Of a DNA stretch of 64,000 nt, positions 22,153 to 34,989 are shown in pieces. Positions within the stretch are counted from its first letter, which is position 1; each line of letters starts with the position of its first letter. The notes below the pieces were generated by a model. It ran no database searches. It was given only the letters and a program-made list of their open reading frames with translations, and was not told the DNA's origin. The DNA comes from Isoetes taiwanensis (Eukaryota > Streptophyta > Lycopodiopsida > Isoetales > Isoetaceae), in the NCBI GenBank assembly GCA_021234155.1, contig JAJEKV010000049.1, positions 7,375,727-7,439,726 of the forward strand, read 5' to 3'. Made by a program: the position numbers and the translations under genes.

Positions 22153-23600
22153 TAGGCTTAGTATTTTGAAGATTATCATCCTACCTTAATTAGAAGAGAA
22201 ATATGTCACCGACATATCGGGACATGTAATTTCATTATCCATCATCCTCCATAGTCACACCATGAATCTTAACTCAGGCTCAGATATCCTCAAATAAGCT
22301 TAGTTGCAACACTTTGAGGGCCATCGGGGACTTGCAAGCCATCTACACGTGAGACAGCTTTTATAGCATGGTTCCCCTTGGATAAGCTTATCAATTACCG
22401 ATCACACATGCTTTGCTTCACTTAAAGATTAGGATTCACATTTGGCAGCCACAATAAGAACTGACACCCAAGAATGTCATATCGGGCAACAAAAAAGCCA
22501 TCGAGATCCACCTCATGCAACCCAAAAAAGTCAAATCTTTCGATTTTTCCCATATGTCCTCTTCAAAATAGCTGTATTGGCCAACATGGAAATAGGGCCC
22601 AAATTTTGTTTGAGCCCTTAACTACGCATACCGCGGCATGTCGCCTAATTTCGTGGACAACAAAGCTTTAGAGGTTACTCCCCAACCTAGAGGGCTTATT
22701 TTCTCTATGTGCCATCTTAAAAAGAAAACATGGCACTGCATGCATACGGCATAGGTCTCAAAAAGAAGGAGCAGGGGGTCGGTGGAGGGCTACCGCTTGT
22801 CACAAGCATACCGCTACCTCGCCTTTACGTGAAAATAGCTAGAAAGAAGAAGGGGGCAACCGGCTCCTCATTTCGAGATGTTGTGGGGCATAACCCACGG
22901 CCCCACTTTCTCGGTAATTTGCAAGGACTCCGCCCCCGATTATCGCTAGTCAGCGCAGTCCCACCGCCACATCGGAAGTGCGGTGCATGGTGGGCATGCC
23001 CCATACACAAAAAGCAATCTTGAGAGGAACAAATTATCATCGTCTCTATTGTTGTTGCACCCAAATTTGGAACCAATTAGCATCTCAAGAGAATTTAAAA
23101 CATCTCAAGAAGCTTTTAAGAGTAGGATTATTAGGATGCAAAAGAATATTTGAATCATCTCAACCGCCTAGCTCCGAATTAAACAAGATGCTAACGCATC
23201 AAGGGGTTGCCCGTTGGTTAACTATGCAAGTGGCATTATGAAAGGTCGATAAAATATGACTTTGATCCATAATGGAGTATGCAATTAATTTAGATACATA
23301 AAACATGTAGATGTTGTGAGACAACTATGGTATTGCATTGGAAATATGAGAACTAGGTCGTAGGAGTAATGTCGGTCACTTGGCTACGTTCTGTGTCTTT
23401 TTTCTTTTCAATTTGTCTTCAAGGGGAGTAATTAGGTATATAATAAAATTTAATATGAGTGGACATGAGTATGAGCTAGTGGATTGTCCAATTACGTTTG
23501 CAAGGGGTTTGCAAATGCTTTTTGTAAATTTTTGTTTGGAAAAAAATATTATAAACGTTAGGGGCTTCATGCAATTTTATTTATGTGCTATTATTTGATT
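22153..23600. other. No gene recognised; GC-rich island at 22,740-23,030
   Basis: Mostly AT-rich flank downstream of the cysteine synthase gene. A 290-base GC-rich patch near 22,740-23,030 is open on both strands but has no motif. No terminator or repeat is evident. Confidence 0.3.
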
Positions 23601-23605
23601 AGGCT

Positions 23606-26210
23606 TTATGCGACTACTTGCATCCTTTCAGCTTCTTCTCTAATCGACTGGAATAAAATAGATGACAGGTAACGCTCTCCAAAGCTGGGAAGAACAACCT
23701 GCATGGAATATGCTGCTGTTATATATGCATAAATGAAATTACACTTTATTTTTGCTATTAGCATCCAACCAAAAGGAAGAGTACAACATACAACAATGAG
23801 CTTTAGCCATTCTCTGGTCTCTTTGCCAATTTTGTATGGTAGCGACCACAGCAGCAATTCTCAGATGAAATGCCAACCTGTAAAGTTAATAGTCCATATA
23901 CAAGATACAAACAATACTTATTCAAACATTGAAAAAAGTTTATACCAGCAGGCCTTCCTTCACCAATTGCTTTGCTATCCTGGATCGCCCCAGACACTGA
24001 AACCCGTAACCAGTAGAAGGCACGGGCACGATCAATCCAATATTAGGCATTCCAAGTCAGGGTATAAAATAGCTGCTAGGGTTTTGGAGATGTCTTTTGA
24101 ATATAAGCGTTTTGGTAATTTTGAAAACTCATAAGGGTATTTTGGTAATTACACAAACTCATAAGGGTATTTTGGTAGTTTTCCCATAATTTAAATAAAC
24201 TGCCAACTGTCATAAGATTTGTAATCGGCTTTTCCTAATATTTATGGAACGTTGTATGTCCTTTTTTTATTCAGATTATAAAATTTCTAAGTAAATGTTC
24301 ATTGAATTTTTATAGATTTTATTAAAGCAGAGCAATATTTAAAACGAATATATGGTATTCTTGTCATTTTGAAGCAACGCTTTAGATGGAGTAATACTTC
24401 AACCATAAAAGACAGAACAGAAGAAAGCAAGAGAAATAGGTACTGAGAATAAGGTACTCCTGTAGAACTCAATGAGGACTCCAAGATCTAATATACCAGG
24501 TATGAACCCCTGCACCAATTCCCTTGAATCTTGTGGGGACTCCAACCAATGTGGAAAAAGTACTCAGTTTAACGGAACATGTCAACCATTATCACAGAGA
24601 AAAGGCGCATTTATCACTCCACCTGGCTTGCCACCCTCAAATAACATTACTTCATAGTTGGCTCCACACCATATACCCGCTAAAGATGCTACTTAGCAAG
24701 TCCAATGCATAAAAAAATCAATGATGTCACCTGCAATATAATTGGTCAGTCCAATATACCTTAACGCTAGGATTTTTGTTTCTTTTAGATACTTGCCACA
24801 CTCCAGTGACAAAGTACCACCCGTTCCAATTCCACATATCAAGATGTCAACTTTCCCAGTGTCCTCCCCAAATCTCTTGGTCCAGTGGTCCTGGAAGTGA
24901 ACCCATCAAAGTTCCCAGAATTGGAATCAGACAATAACAATATCAAAATATATTTGTCAGAAACAATTTGGGATTTGCTGGATTCTCAAATTGTTGGAGC
25001 ATGTACGCTTATGTAGAATTCAAAACTTCCTCTGCTTCTGACAGCACCTTTCATAAATTCTTTAGCTGGATTCAGGGCACTAACTCGGCTCCAAATGCCT
25101 CTTCAGCAGAACGCTGACGCTCTGTGACTCATTGCTGCAGGCATTGTATGATGCTTTCTTATACCCTTCTTGCAGCTGCAAATGCAAGTCCACCCATTCC
25201 CACTCAGCTGGCTCTACAAGGATGCTCTGTAAAATACATGATGGTTACGCAAAATTTAGAAATCTAACTAAATGTTTACTCAGAAAACAAGCAAGTATGA
25301 AAGACATGTATTTAATCATGTCTGAAGTAGCCATATTTCTATTCAAGAGCGGTTTTCCACATAATGCATGCTCCTGAACTTGGCAACTATCATTGCGAGC
25401 ATCCTCTAGAGAACACGCATGTCACCACTATCATTTTCGCAGTATGCTCTACCTCAAAGGTTCTGCAGCATAAGCTAATTGCATGTAATTGTTTTTATAG
25501 TCCATGGATTCAGAATAGTGGGCTAAAAGAGACTGACCATTTTATGGGCCTGTTCTATTCTTCATTAGCTATATCTCACCTTTCCAGGAACGATGGCACC
25601 TTTAGCTTCGGCATCAGCAATCATGCTGTAACCTATCCTGTTCATAGTAACCAACTTCCATTATTTCATTATCAAATCTTGAAGTGCTACTTTAAGAAAT
25701 TTTTCATTTCTAACAAAATATAATTCAGGATAAATAGTAAACTTTTCTACTGGATCTCCTTTCCTATCTGAGAAATGGAGATGCTTAAACCTTTCTAAAG
25801 TGTCAAGTGAATCACTGACTTCTGATTTATGAGGAAGATACTATAGCATATAATAACGGGGGATCATTAACCAACCACACAAACGGAAAAGGGTTATCCC
25901 AATTTAGCATCTGCAATACCTGTCTTTGACGCTGCAGCAAGGCTCCATAATCTCCAGTTTGGCAGCTATGGATGCAATACACCCTTCTACAACAGTATTG
26001 AGATAAACCATGGGAGTCCGTCCAATTAACTGGTAGTATAGTTGCCAAAATTAGAAAAGAAGAATAAAATGCACTAAAATATGAACAGCATATGATACTT
26101 GCCTCAGTAACATCATGGGCAATGTTCAATGCTTCAGACTCCGATCCGTTCTGCATTGCAAGGGCTTTCTTCATACCTCTGAGACTGAAGGCGCCGTCCT
26201 CACTTGCCAT
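23606..26210 (-). pseudogene. Cysteine synthase (O-acetylserine (thiol)lyase), ten exons, frame broken
   Basis: Makes cysteine from O-acetylserine and sulfide, the last step of sulfur assimilation, with PLP. Exons (window coordinates, minus strand): 26,103-26,210; 25,920-26,029; 25,580-25,637; about 24,968-25,226; 24,760-24,891; 24,623-24,679; about 24,460-24,529; 23,946-23,996; 23,792-23,877; 23,606-23,698. The PLP lysine is in exon 2 ([10 protein letters not shown]). Exon 3 gives IGYSMIADAEAKGAIVPGK, exon 4 SILVEP then MPAAMS and EFMKGAV, exon 5 GKVDILICGIGTGGT (PLP phosphate loop), exon 6 VYGVEPT, exon 7 IPGILDLGV, exon 8 AKQLVKEGLLV, exon 9 VGISS and KLAKRPENG, exon 10 [14 protein letters not shown]. 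Splice sites are GT-AG except a GC donor after exon 1 and unclear donors after exons 4 and 7. Exons 4-9 hold small frame-breaking indels, and the SGNTG loop is damaged. No clear transit peptide, so cytosolic form is likely. Confidence 0.88.
24100..24185. repeat. Tandem AAACTCATAAGGGTATTTTGGTA repeat inside an intron
   Basis: Two to three units of about 35 bases (AAACTCATAAGGGTATTTTGGTAATT with spacer) lie in the 460-base intron between exons 7 and 8 of cysteine synthase. A second locus of the same repeat is at 20,560-20,650. Confidence 0.65.
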
Positions 26211-27885
26211 TAAGAATGGATTACCTAAATGCCAATTTGGTGCAGCTTATATTTGTGTCTGTAACCTGGGCTTTTCGGAAAAAGTAAAATGGAAAGATAA
26301 CGTGATTTGGCGGCTATTAGGAATGCATGAGGGTGGTTTCCCATTCAATTCAACTCAATAAAATAAGTGTCTAGGTTCATGATTAAGTACATTGTATATG
26401 TTAACAATACGTGCAAATGCCGGCATTAACCAATGCCCTCGGTCAACTCAATACGAAAGTTTAACCACCTAAAATTTTTGCCTTAATTCGACTAGTTTTT
26501 CACAACATCGAAGAAACTCCGCCACTCGTGGCCCCCAGGTCAGCTCAAAATTTCCTGGAGAAATTTCAAGGTGAGTGAAATTTCTCCTTCCAAATAATGA
26601 ACCACCACGACACCCACCTCCACCGTAGTTGTGTGTGTTATTCCAAAATTTGGAGTCTATTCATCTCATATAGCTGCTAATTTCACGTGCCCGAACTAGT
26701 AATAACCTCAACCTAATCAGTCCTAGTGGATCCATTGCCTATAGTACTACCATTAAACTATTATTATGTCAAGGTAAGGGGTCTCCGCTTTTCCCAAGTA
26801 GCTTTGATTCATTCTTCAAGAATGGTAAATGGGTCTTCAAAGAAACCCGGTAATCCCGCTATCTTACTTGACGTTGGGAATGGTCGGGATTTTAGCCTTC
26901 ATTCGGGATCCGGCCGGCCTACACTATCTCCGGATTCTCGCAGTCGTGGGAAGCAGTTAAATGCCTTCATCTCGCTCTACATCACATGAAATTTAAATCG
27001 TTACCTTTGACTTTGCAACTGAGTTATCCAATGTCAATCAAATCAAGGTGTAAAATGGAGAGTTTCTTAAGTATCATGAACTACTGATTTTACTTGATGT
27101 GCTAGAAAACGTAACTTGAAAACATTATGAACTCTAGTTGTTTTTTCTTACAGGGGGTTGTCCTATCAAATGCTGCGTAGTAAATGAATATTGCAGTGCA
27201 ATGATTAGAAAAGGGGCTTTAATCGTAAGGTTATGGATTTTAAGTCTCACCTTATTCCTTGAGTTTAATGGAATATGCTAAAGAGGGCCTTCTTTGGTGT
27301 AATAATATTATTGGTGCAAATAATTCCATGATGTTTGCAATAATCGCCAGAGCGTGGATAGGTTCCTCAGACGCATTGCAAAATTATTTCTATGGATGTA
27401 TAAAGTTCAAAAATATATATTTTTAGGTTAAATACATATTTCCCATATTTTCACACTAGAAAAATTCACAGAAGCTTATTCGCTAATGCTAAAAATTTTT
27501 GTTTTGTTTCGCGGTAAGTTTAATTTTTCAATGCGGTTTAACCGGTTTTGTTTACGCTGAATAAAGATTCTCGCTGCGAGCGAACCGTTGTTTCACGTGG
27601 AAATTTTTTTATATATGTGTACCAATATTTCAAGTTTTTCGCTGTAAAGAGGTAAATCTTTTGTGCCCCCTCGCCCATAAACCGGTGTGGGCCCTTTTTG
27701 TTTTTCTCACCTTTTCTTAGTTTTAGCCAAATTTAGTTAGATTTTGTTTGTTGCTTCCTTTTCTAGGTTTAGGTGGAGTCCATGGTTAAAGTTCTTGCCT
27801 GCTTCCCCTCCACTAAGAGTGCGGACATGGCGGGGCAATTTGTTCCATGGACGGGGTTGCATTCTATTTTTAGGTAAAGTTATAA

Positions 27886-27918
<33 letters not shown>

Positions 27919-28783
27919 AAAAGAAAATAGAACTTTTGTTGCCTACTTTTATTGACAACATTAGTAGTGTTGGGGAGTTGAAGAGATTTAAAGTGTTAGT
28001 GTTTCTGGCCAGCCTTGGGACTGAGGTAGTGAGCCCTCGCCTCTGCCATAGTTGAATTGTGCCATGCCGTAGAGGTGTCATCGGCCAGGTTCGACTTTCA
28101 TTGAGGTAAGGCCCTCTCCTCGTGTCGCTATTGGCTTCGGCCACGCCGCTTCGGAAAGCGTGGGTGTTGTACTCTTTATGGAAGGTTGGGGAGGATATTT
28201 TAATAAGATATATCCTAGTTCTCGATGGTGTTGCTCTATGAAAGTCCAATACTAATATAGTGGACCGCATATATTTTATTAAGTAATCCATTTGGCCTTG
28301 TCTCTTTAGAAAAGCTTATATGTTCACTGAGTTTGCCAACCTCTACGAGGAGTTTCCCGTGGAGCCGGTGAATGGCCGATCATAACTTAAACTTGTCGAA
28401 GAGAATGAGAAAAATGCATTTGTAGGGTGCCTATAACTCTAACTTGAAACTTCAGAAGTTTACTTGAATTATTTTACGCCTTACGATTTCGGACGCCACT
28501 AAAATGGAGGTTTTGCCGCACTTTTAGGTATTGTTGCCGCCATCGCTGGCATATTGTTCGCTATACGCTTCTCTAACTACCATGAATCCACTGCTATGAA
28601 GGTATGCCCGATATATGGTAATATATCTTGCAATAACCTGAGCTATGATTCATGCTGCATAGCAAATTTAACTAGCCTCGCTTTTGAGAGAGAATCTTAA
28701 ACGATAAGGTCAGCCGTGATGGAATATGGCTTTGGATTAATCAAAGCTTGTGAAAGAAAAACCCATCAACCCCACCTAGTTAA
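26211..28783. other. No gene recognised upstream of cysteine synthase
   Basis: The first few hundred bases (26,211-26,700) are the expected promoter and 5' region of the minus-strand cysteine synthase gene; no clear TATA box stands out. Short open frames at 26,726-26,989 (plus) have no motif. The remainder is mixed to AT-rich apart from the poly(A) tract near 27,884. Confidence 0.3.
27884..27926 (+). repeat. A-rich tract, possible retroposon tail
   Basis: Twenty-five A residues (27,884-27,908) followed by A-rich sequence with interspersed G. The preceding text ends TTTTTAGGTAAAGTTAT, which resembles the end of a retroposed sequence, but no coding or tRNA-like head and no flanking duplication could be found. 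Apparent frames across it are low complexity. Confidence 0.45.
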
Positions 28784-29224
28784 GAAAGTGTTGGCGTAAA
28801 CCATGGTTTTCAAACGCCCCGTGAGACTCCGACAAAAGAGTGGGAAAAAAGGAAAAGGGCAGATGCGAAGACTATCTGGTTTGCAATGGTAGATTCCTCT
28901 CAGATAGTTAACAGGACTAGAATTGGTTCAGGAAAATATGGAACGGTGTACAAATGCAATATATTGGGTTCTAGTTTTCTTAAAGACGAACCTTATAGTG
29001 TAAAATTTTAGAATGCCAAAATAGTCCCGCAATGGGGAGAGAGAATGCCGCATGCGGGGTTACATGCGTCATTCCTGGCATGGAAACCAAAGCGATCTCA
29101 AAATAAGAAAGAAGATGTGAATACTAAAAGATTTACATGTGAGGCACCTCTTAGTGTAGCGTTGACTAGAAATGTGTGCCCAGCGATGCCGGGCATTAAT
29201 CATGGACGTGTTTTATGTGTTTAG
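28784..29224 (+). pseudogene. Protein kinase N-lobe fragment
   Basis: A single frame of 146 codons with one internal stop (29,009-29,011) carries TRIGSGKYGTVYKCNILGS, the glycine-rich ATP-binding loop (I-G-S-G-K-Y-G at 28,922-28,942 followed by T-V-Y), then YSVKF at about 28,994-29,008, the position of the ATP-anchoring lysine (the A-x-K block). The upstream ETPTKEWEKRKRADAKTIWF and downstream PLSVALTRNVCPAMPGINHG continue in frame and would fit the pre-kinase segment and the beta4-beta5 area. No HRD or DFG is found further on. It is a fragment or a broken first exon; the kinase family cannot be named. Confidence 0.6.
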
Positions 29225-31620
29225 AGTAATAGATTCTTAGCATGTGCAAGAGAATGTTATCAATTATGTGATTGGTATCATGCATAGAATGGAGATGGAG
29301 CATGTGGATGTTCATGTTCAAATGGGTGTGTTGTTGATGATGTTGCATGTAAGACTCACTTTGGAGATGTTTAGGCATGTCTAATGTGTTGGTGGTCATG
29401 CATGAGATAAAAGCATTGTATAAATAACATTTTTAGTACTTGTGGATTATATTGAAACACAATGCGCGACATTTTTGGTTGGTAGTAAATATATTATATT
29501 TGTCGGAAGTCAAAGGAATATGTAACAACATAGAACGCCTACTTGGGTATAGCTTGTAAATAAACAACTAAAGTAAATATTCATATCATATTTACGTCAA
29601 ATAGTGTCAACATGGAATAGGTAGATGTAACAGAATTTGTAGATGGAAAAAAAATGATGTAAATGTATCCGTAGGTGTAATAGAGGGCCAAGTGTGAAGG
29701 GTTTAGATTTTAGGGATGTCTGGAATTAGTTATAACGTGTGGAATGGGTAGGAATAATGGAATGCATAGTGTGGAATATATAGATTTTATAGTTTAGGGT
29801 TTTGTGGAAGTTCATGGATCCAATGCATAGTCAACACAATTGCAATTTAAGCGTAGTAGACATTTTGGAGATTTCGTATATTTGAAAAGATGGAAAAAAT
29901 ATGTGGCTATGTTCTTGTGTATGAATTTGTAACAATCTAGTCTAGTGAATCCAAGAGGATAGTAAGGTATCATAGTTTATGAAACTGGTCAAGTGTTTCT
30001 TTTTCATTAGTCAAATGTGTTCTACAAAGTTATGGAACACAAGAAGGAAAAATCATTGTAAATGGTTGATAACCTTAGGGTTTATGATTAGGCATTTGTG
30101 GTGAGTGTATAGGATGCGAGTCAAGCCTTAATGCATGACTTACTATTCTACATGATACTTTTATAGGTTTAGTTGCTTCAAGGAAAGAACTTATCTCCAC
30201 TTTGCAACCATAAACTTAATTCAACATTGGTTTTCTATTAATTGTACTTGAGAAAAACACAACGTGAGAACTTAACCCTTTGGAATTATTACAATGACTA
30301 ATGGCTTTCAACGACAATTTACAGATTTAAATTCTGCTAAAGTTGGAAGAGAAATATTTGATAATATACAGCCATCACAACTACAATTGAAGCTTTTCAA
30401 TTTTTACTATAATCATAGAACTAAAAATAGCTTATAATCTGCCCCTCATGTGCCATCCATTGTGTCAAAAAATGGTAGAATGCATCCTAGCACAGGCATG
30501 CTGTAAGAATCAATCAAGTGCTTGTTGATGCAACCAGGAAAATCATCATATCAACTTAAAAGACAGATTGTTGTTTGGCCAAAAGTGTAAAGTTAAGTGC
30601 CTCATTTTTTGTGCTTCTTCAAGCCATCCACAAATGTCAAGCGTTCCTTTTTCATGCGAGCAGGCCCATTTGGTAGAATTTCAGATAGTGATACATAATG
30701 CCTCCAAAACCCAGACAAGCATCCACCATGCTAATGTCAGACTCCAGTGCACCATGATCCATTGGTCCATTTTCCTTCACTGTACTTCTCATGAGTATGT
30801 CCAGGGCAAGAATATGTCACATTTAAGGGTCTGAACGAGACTTGAACCCACATGTTGTGATAGCTAATCAAGTACTTGAGGAAGTTGTCCAACAGTTGTA
30901 GATTACCAAGATTTGAGTTTGCAAAAAATGGAGCTGCTTGGTAGATAACACAATGCTTCTATTAAGCTCACTTGCTATAAATAAAAGACTTAAATGCATT
31001 GATTTCTCCGGAGTCAAGACTGCAAAATACAAAAACAGTATTAATAAACCTAACACAACGCAATGAACAATTTTTTGACCACTAAATAAAATAATCTTTG
31101 TAATGCAGTGCTTATGATAGGTCTCTAATAGTAGTTTTTTATCTTATTCAATGGCAATTCATACATAGTCAGAAAGAGCATGTCCATGGCATTGTCACCG
31201 TGTTTTGATGATACTAAGGTTGTATAATGCCTTTTCCCAAGATATATTTACAGGACAATGACGTAATGCTAGGGTAATGCTTTCCCTACTTACCAAACCA
31301 TTATTCACATATACTTCTCATGTATATTTTCTATTATATTCTTAAGGTTTCAGGAAGAGATAAAACACTAACTCTTCCGTATATTCAAGTTAAAAACATC
31401 TTGCTATCACCTTTTTAAGGGAGCAAGAAGCTTACTAACCTTATGTAGATTATCCCCGCCTTCTTCTTAACTCCGCAAGGCAAATCTCCAAACTAAGTCC
31501 CCGCTTTTAGGTCAAACATTGTATATGAGGACATACAAACCACTAAAGAATCTTACAAAAGAAGATTGCATGCTTGCTCAAGCGACAATTGGAACTCTTA
31601 TCAGCGATTCAGGGCGTTTA
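29225..31620. other. No gene recognised
   Basis: AT-rich DNA with TGGAATG-type short words recurring near 29,735-29,790, and no convincing open frame. A minus-strand trail near 30,610-30,840 reads with a normal residue mix but contains stops and no known motif. Confidence 0.3.
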
Positions 31621-31625
31621 ACTCG

Positions 31626-31650
31626 AAAAAAAAAAAAAAAAAAAAAAAAA
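31626..31650 (+). repeat. Poly(A) run of 25
   Basis: A pure homopolymer flanked by ACTCG and GGGAGG. It may mark a retroposon end, but the sequence before it has no recognised SINE or LINE feature. Confidence 0.6.
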
Positions 31651-34078
31651 GGGAGGAAAGAATAGAGTTTGCTGAATTTTGTCTAATACATGTCTAAGCT
31701 CAAATTTCTTAACCGCTGAAATGCACTCTCATGAACAAATGCTCCGTGGGTTCTAAATGGAGTTTGCAATCGCATCGGAGCATGTAAATGGCATGTTTGA
31801 GTGAATCAATGGTCTAGTTGGAGTAAATAAAACAACAAAAATGATTACTTCAATCGCATCTTCATTACATATTAGGAGCTCCTTTCTCGCATAAATTAGT
31901 AAGTCAGCAAATTGGTAACCCGCTTCATCTTTAATGACATCATAAACTTACTCATTTATCCCTCGATTTATTGGCCATATCTACCAAGAAGGAATAAAAT
32001 ATATGGATGCATCCATTCATAAGACAGTAGAAAAAACTATGGATAGTTCTACTACAGCTTGTAGGGACTAAAAAACAATTCTCACTCAAATTGCATTTGC
32101 TGTGGATGCCCCTTTAGCACCTCAATCGCTTTTCATTGTCTCGACTTTGTCACGCTATTCACCGTCACAAACTTCACGTAGGGACTTCCATGTTCTTGTA
32201 ATGGAGGATGGCATTAATGTGAGGTTTGCAATCAATATGCAAACGATAATGCTCCTCTTCTAGTCGCTAATGTCGGTGAATCTTGGTACCGCCAAATTGC
32301 TCTTGACACTTTTTCAATCGCCTTCCGGTGTCTTGTGGGTGGCGTATGTATGTACCTTTTATGGACATTGGATACCTCGGACCCAACCGCAGGTTCATGA
32401 TTATCCATGGGAATTACTTGCATATGGGCGTGCCATCAAGTTGTTGGGGATTCCAGCTTGGCATCTATGTTACCATGGAGTCAGATGGGAGGGAGATTAA
32501 GGGTTTGAGAAGCACTTGTTCCGTGGTCCACCAAGTAGCAGAAACCCTTCATGGACGTGATTACGCTGGCCAAGTCGCCTTAGTAGTACCCATGTTTATA
32601 TGGCATCCATATCGCCAGCCCTACGTAACAAAGTACGCGGAGCTCATTGCAATAGTTCTGAACTTTATATAGGCGGTACTCGTGAAGGTGATGTGGATTA
32701 AGGTGGCATGGTCGGCGCATCCTTCCCAAAATGGGTGTGTGGTTTGGTATGATGGACTTCATCGGCAGAGCAAAGTCCTTATTTCAAAGTTTATTTGAGA
32801 CTCCCCGGAATGGTAAAGATGATTCCTCCTCGGGTTTATGCCCTCTTAAGCAAAGCTCTTGGTCAATCGATCCCTCTAGGCAAAGCACGTCAAACCAAAT
32901 TCCTACCTAGGGGTAGCCATCGACTCAAGTACTTTCCGCAAGCTTCTCCATTTTGCATGGCTTGTTGATGGATGGCGGCCAACATCTCTTTTTCGGGCTA
33001 TGCCCTCCATCCACACCCTATTGAGGACCTTATGGTGGTGGGCACCACCGCCCGCGACCCCCGCCAAAGACTTCCATCGGTAAAGATCGGCTCATCATCC
33101 CCTTACACAAAGACGATAACTTCGCAGGTTGTCTCTATTCAAGCATGGTATGAAGCAGCCGCCTACTATCTTGGTTCGAATTTAAGGCAAAGTTCATGCC
33201 TCTCGCCAGATGCGCCTCTATGGGAGAAGGTCATTTAAAATTTGCCCTTGTGGTGCGTTGGTGTTGTCGAAAAGAGTGCTGCTGGACCGCCATGAAAACA
33301 TTCGCGAAAGGCATGCACTTTGTCGTCAAGATATCACTTTAGCACATAGCCTCTACAGCTTGCCGGGGATGGGTGGCACCTACGTGTTCCACATCGCGAC
33401 TTTCTATCGCGACATGGCGCATGGCTTCGTGGATAGGTCAGTTTACCCTACCGTTCCCCGTATTCATGGTGGCAGTGTTATCGACAGCGCTCGCTGCTAA
33501 TGCCTTCCCGACATCGCTTAAGGATCCCTCGCGATATCCGCAGATGCCCGCTTTGCCTTCAGCCATTGAGACTTTGTTAATCGGCTCTTTGATTGTCCGT
33601 GAGAGGTTCAACCAATGTGGTCCCCGGGCTACAAGGCTTGTTTAATAAAGATATTGACCGCCGATGCATCCTCTTTGAAGGCCCTACCTCGACGTATGGC
33701 CCTCAACAAACAGTAGGGCATTCCATATTTGTTCCGTTGGCTCCTATGGTCGATATGGAGCCGCCGCAGCATATCACATCTTCCAAGGCATTTATTCATC
33801 CGCATTACGGTGTTATTATGGTGGTCTTTAAAACACCGGTTCTTATGAGTGTCTTCTCTCTGATTCAAAAATGATGGAACGAGATTTGATCTCGCAAGAT
33901 CTTCGAATTGATTCTTACCGTTAGTCTCCCCTTCTCGAGGTAAGCACATTGTGCCCTCGTGGCATCTTTTATGTCAGTACGTAGCTAGATGAGACGCAAA
34001 TCCTTTGTACTTTTATCCGATTAATAAATTTTAGCTTCGGGTCCGTAGAAAAAAAAAAGGGTATAATAGAACTATCGT
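31651..34078 (+). other. Unrecognised, partly coding-like region (32,230-33,870)
   Basis: From about 32,230 the GC content rises and overlapping plus-strand open pieces form a trail, for example DYPWELLAYGRAIKLLGIPA near 32,400-32,455, LPGMVKMIPPRVYALLSKAL near 32,797-32,856 and QTVGHSIFVPLAPMVDMEPP near 33,710-33,770. The residue mix is protein-like and shifts frame in the same way as the transposon relics elsewhere in the window. No domain can be named. It stops just before the LINE tail at 34,079. The first part, 31,651-32,200, shows nothing. Confidence 0.35.
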
Positions 34079-34160
34079 GAGGAAGGAAGGAAGGAAGGTA
34101 ATTTTATCAGTCCACTGAGACCAATCGGCCTATGGGACCTAATATTGAAAATCAGCAGCA
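34079..34160 (-). mobile_element. 3' tail of the GC-rich LINE
   Basis: On the minus strand the end reads CCCATAGGCC, TTGGTCTCAGTGG, GATAAAATTACC and then four CTTC-type repeats (GGAA units at 34,083-34,099 on plus). The tail has a shared copy at 9,140-9,262. The short simple-repeat end replaces a poly(A) tail. Confidence 0.65.
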
Positions 34161-34989
34161 AGTGGATTTCATCACCGGATTAAAAACCTCCCTCACCAAG
34201 GGTTTTCGAGGGAAAACCGCGGGCGGCAATCAGCCCGGCCAATAAACCGCAATAATCATATAAAATGCAAGTAAACATCCCAATATATACAAATATGCAC
34301 CACCCCCTGGTGAAGTGCCTAGTCAACGGACACCAGCGGGGCAAAGGTGACTCAGGTCCAAGCACTTCCCGATGTATGACCCTGTGGGCACGTGACCGAC
34401 GGCAGGTCTATCAAGAATGGCAAGGGCACGGCCCTACCGCATTAAGGGAGCGATCCGCCCTGGACTGACCGAACTGGCAACTCCGAAAGTGGAGACTCCA
34501 TCCTCACCGGTACCCGCTTGATAAAGACCGGACAGCTCGTCCCTTCAAGGGCTCCTAATCCACCTTCGCCCTGGACGCGAAGATGGTGGGCACTGTATGT
34601 AATGGAGGCAATGAGTCCGGCTGTGGGCACCGGAACGCAGTAGATACTGGCCCCGCTAACACTCGGGTTGATGCTCCCTTTGTAATGGGCCATTTTGACT
34701 CCGGCCAGTTTAGAGCAATGGGGGTCCTGTGAGCTTGCCAAGGAAACAAGCATCTAGGGTAATTCCCGCGAAGTCGTCAATGACCGGGTCATACTTCAAT
34801 GACGACGATCCGGTAAGTTCTCGCGACGCTCCATCCGGGCTAACCACTAATCTCTCTACCCTCCAACAGTTCTGTCACGCGACTCATGGCCACAAAGCAA
34901 GCCGAAAAGGGAGCCGCAGCATCACCCATAGTAACCACACTTTCCAAAATGTAGACGATGTGTCATCAAGGGTCACTACCGGGCTGCAA

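Noticed and set aside
27737-28291. 184-codon minus-strand frame
   Set aside because: It runs through the poly(A) tract as Phe/Ser low complexity and has no motif on either side.
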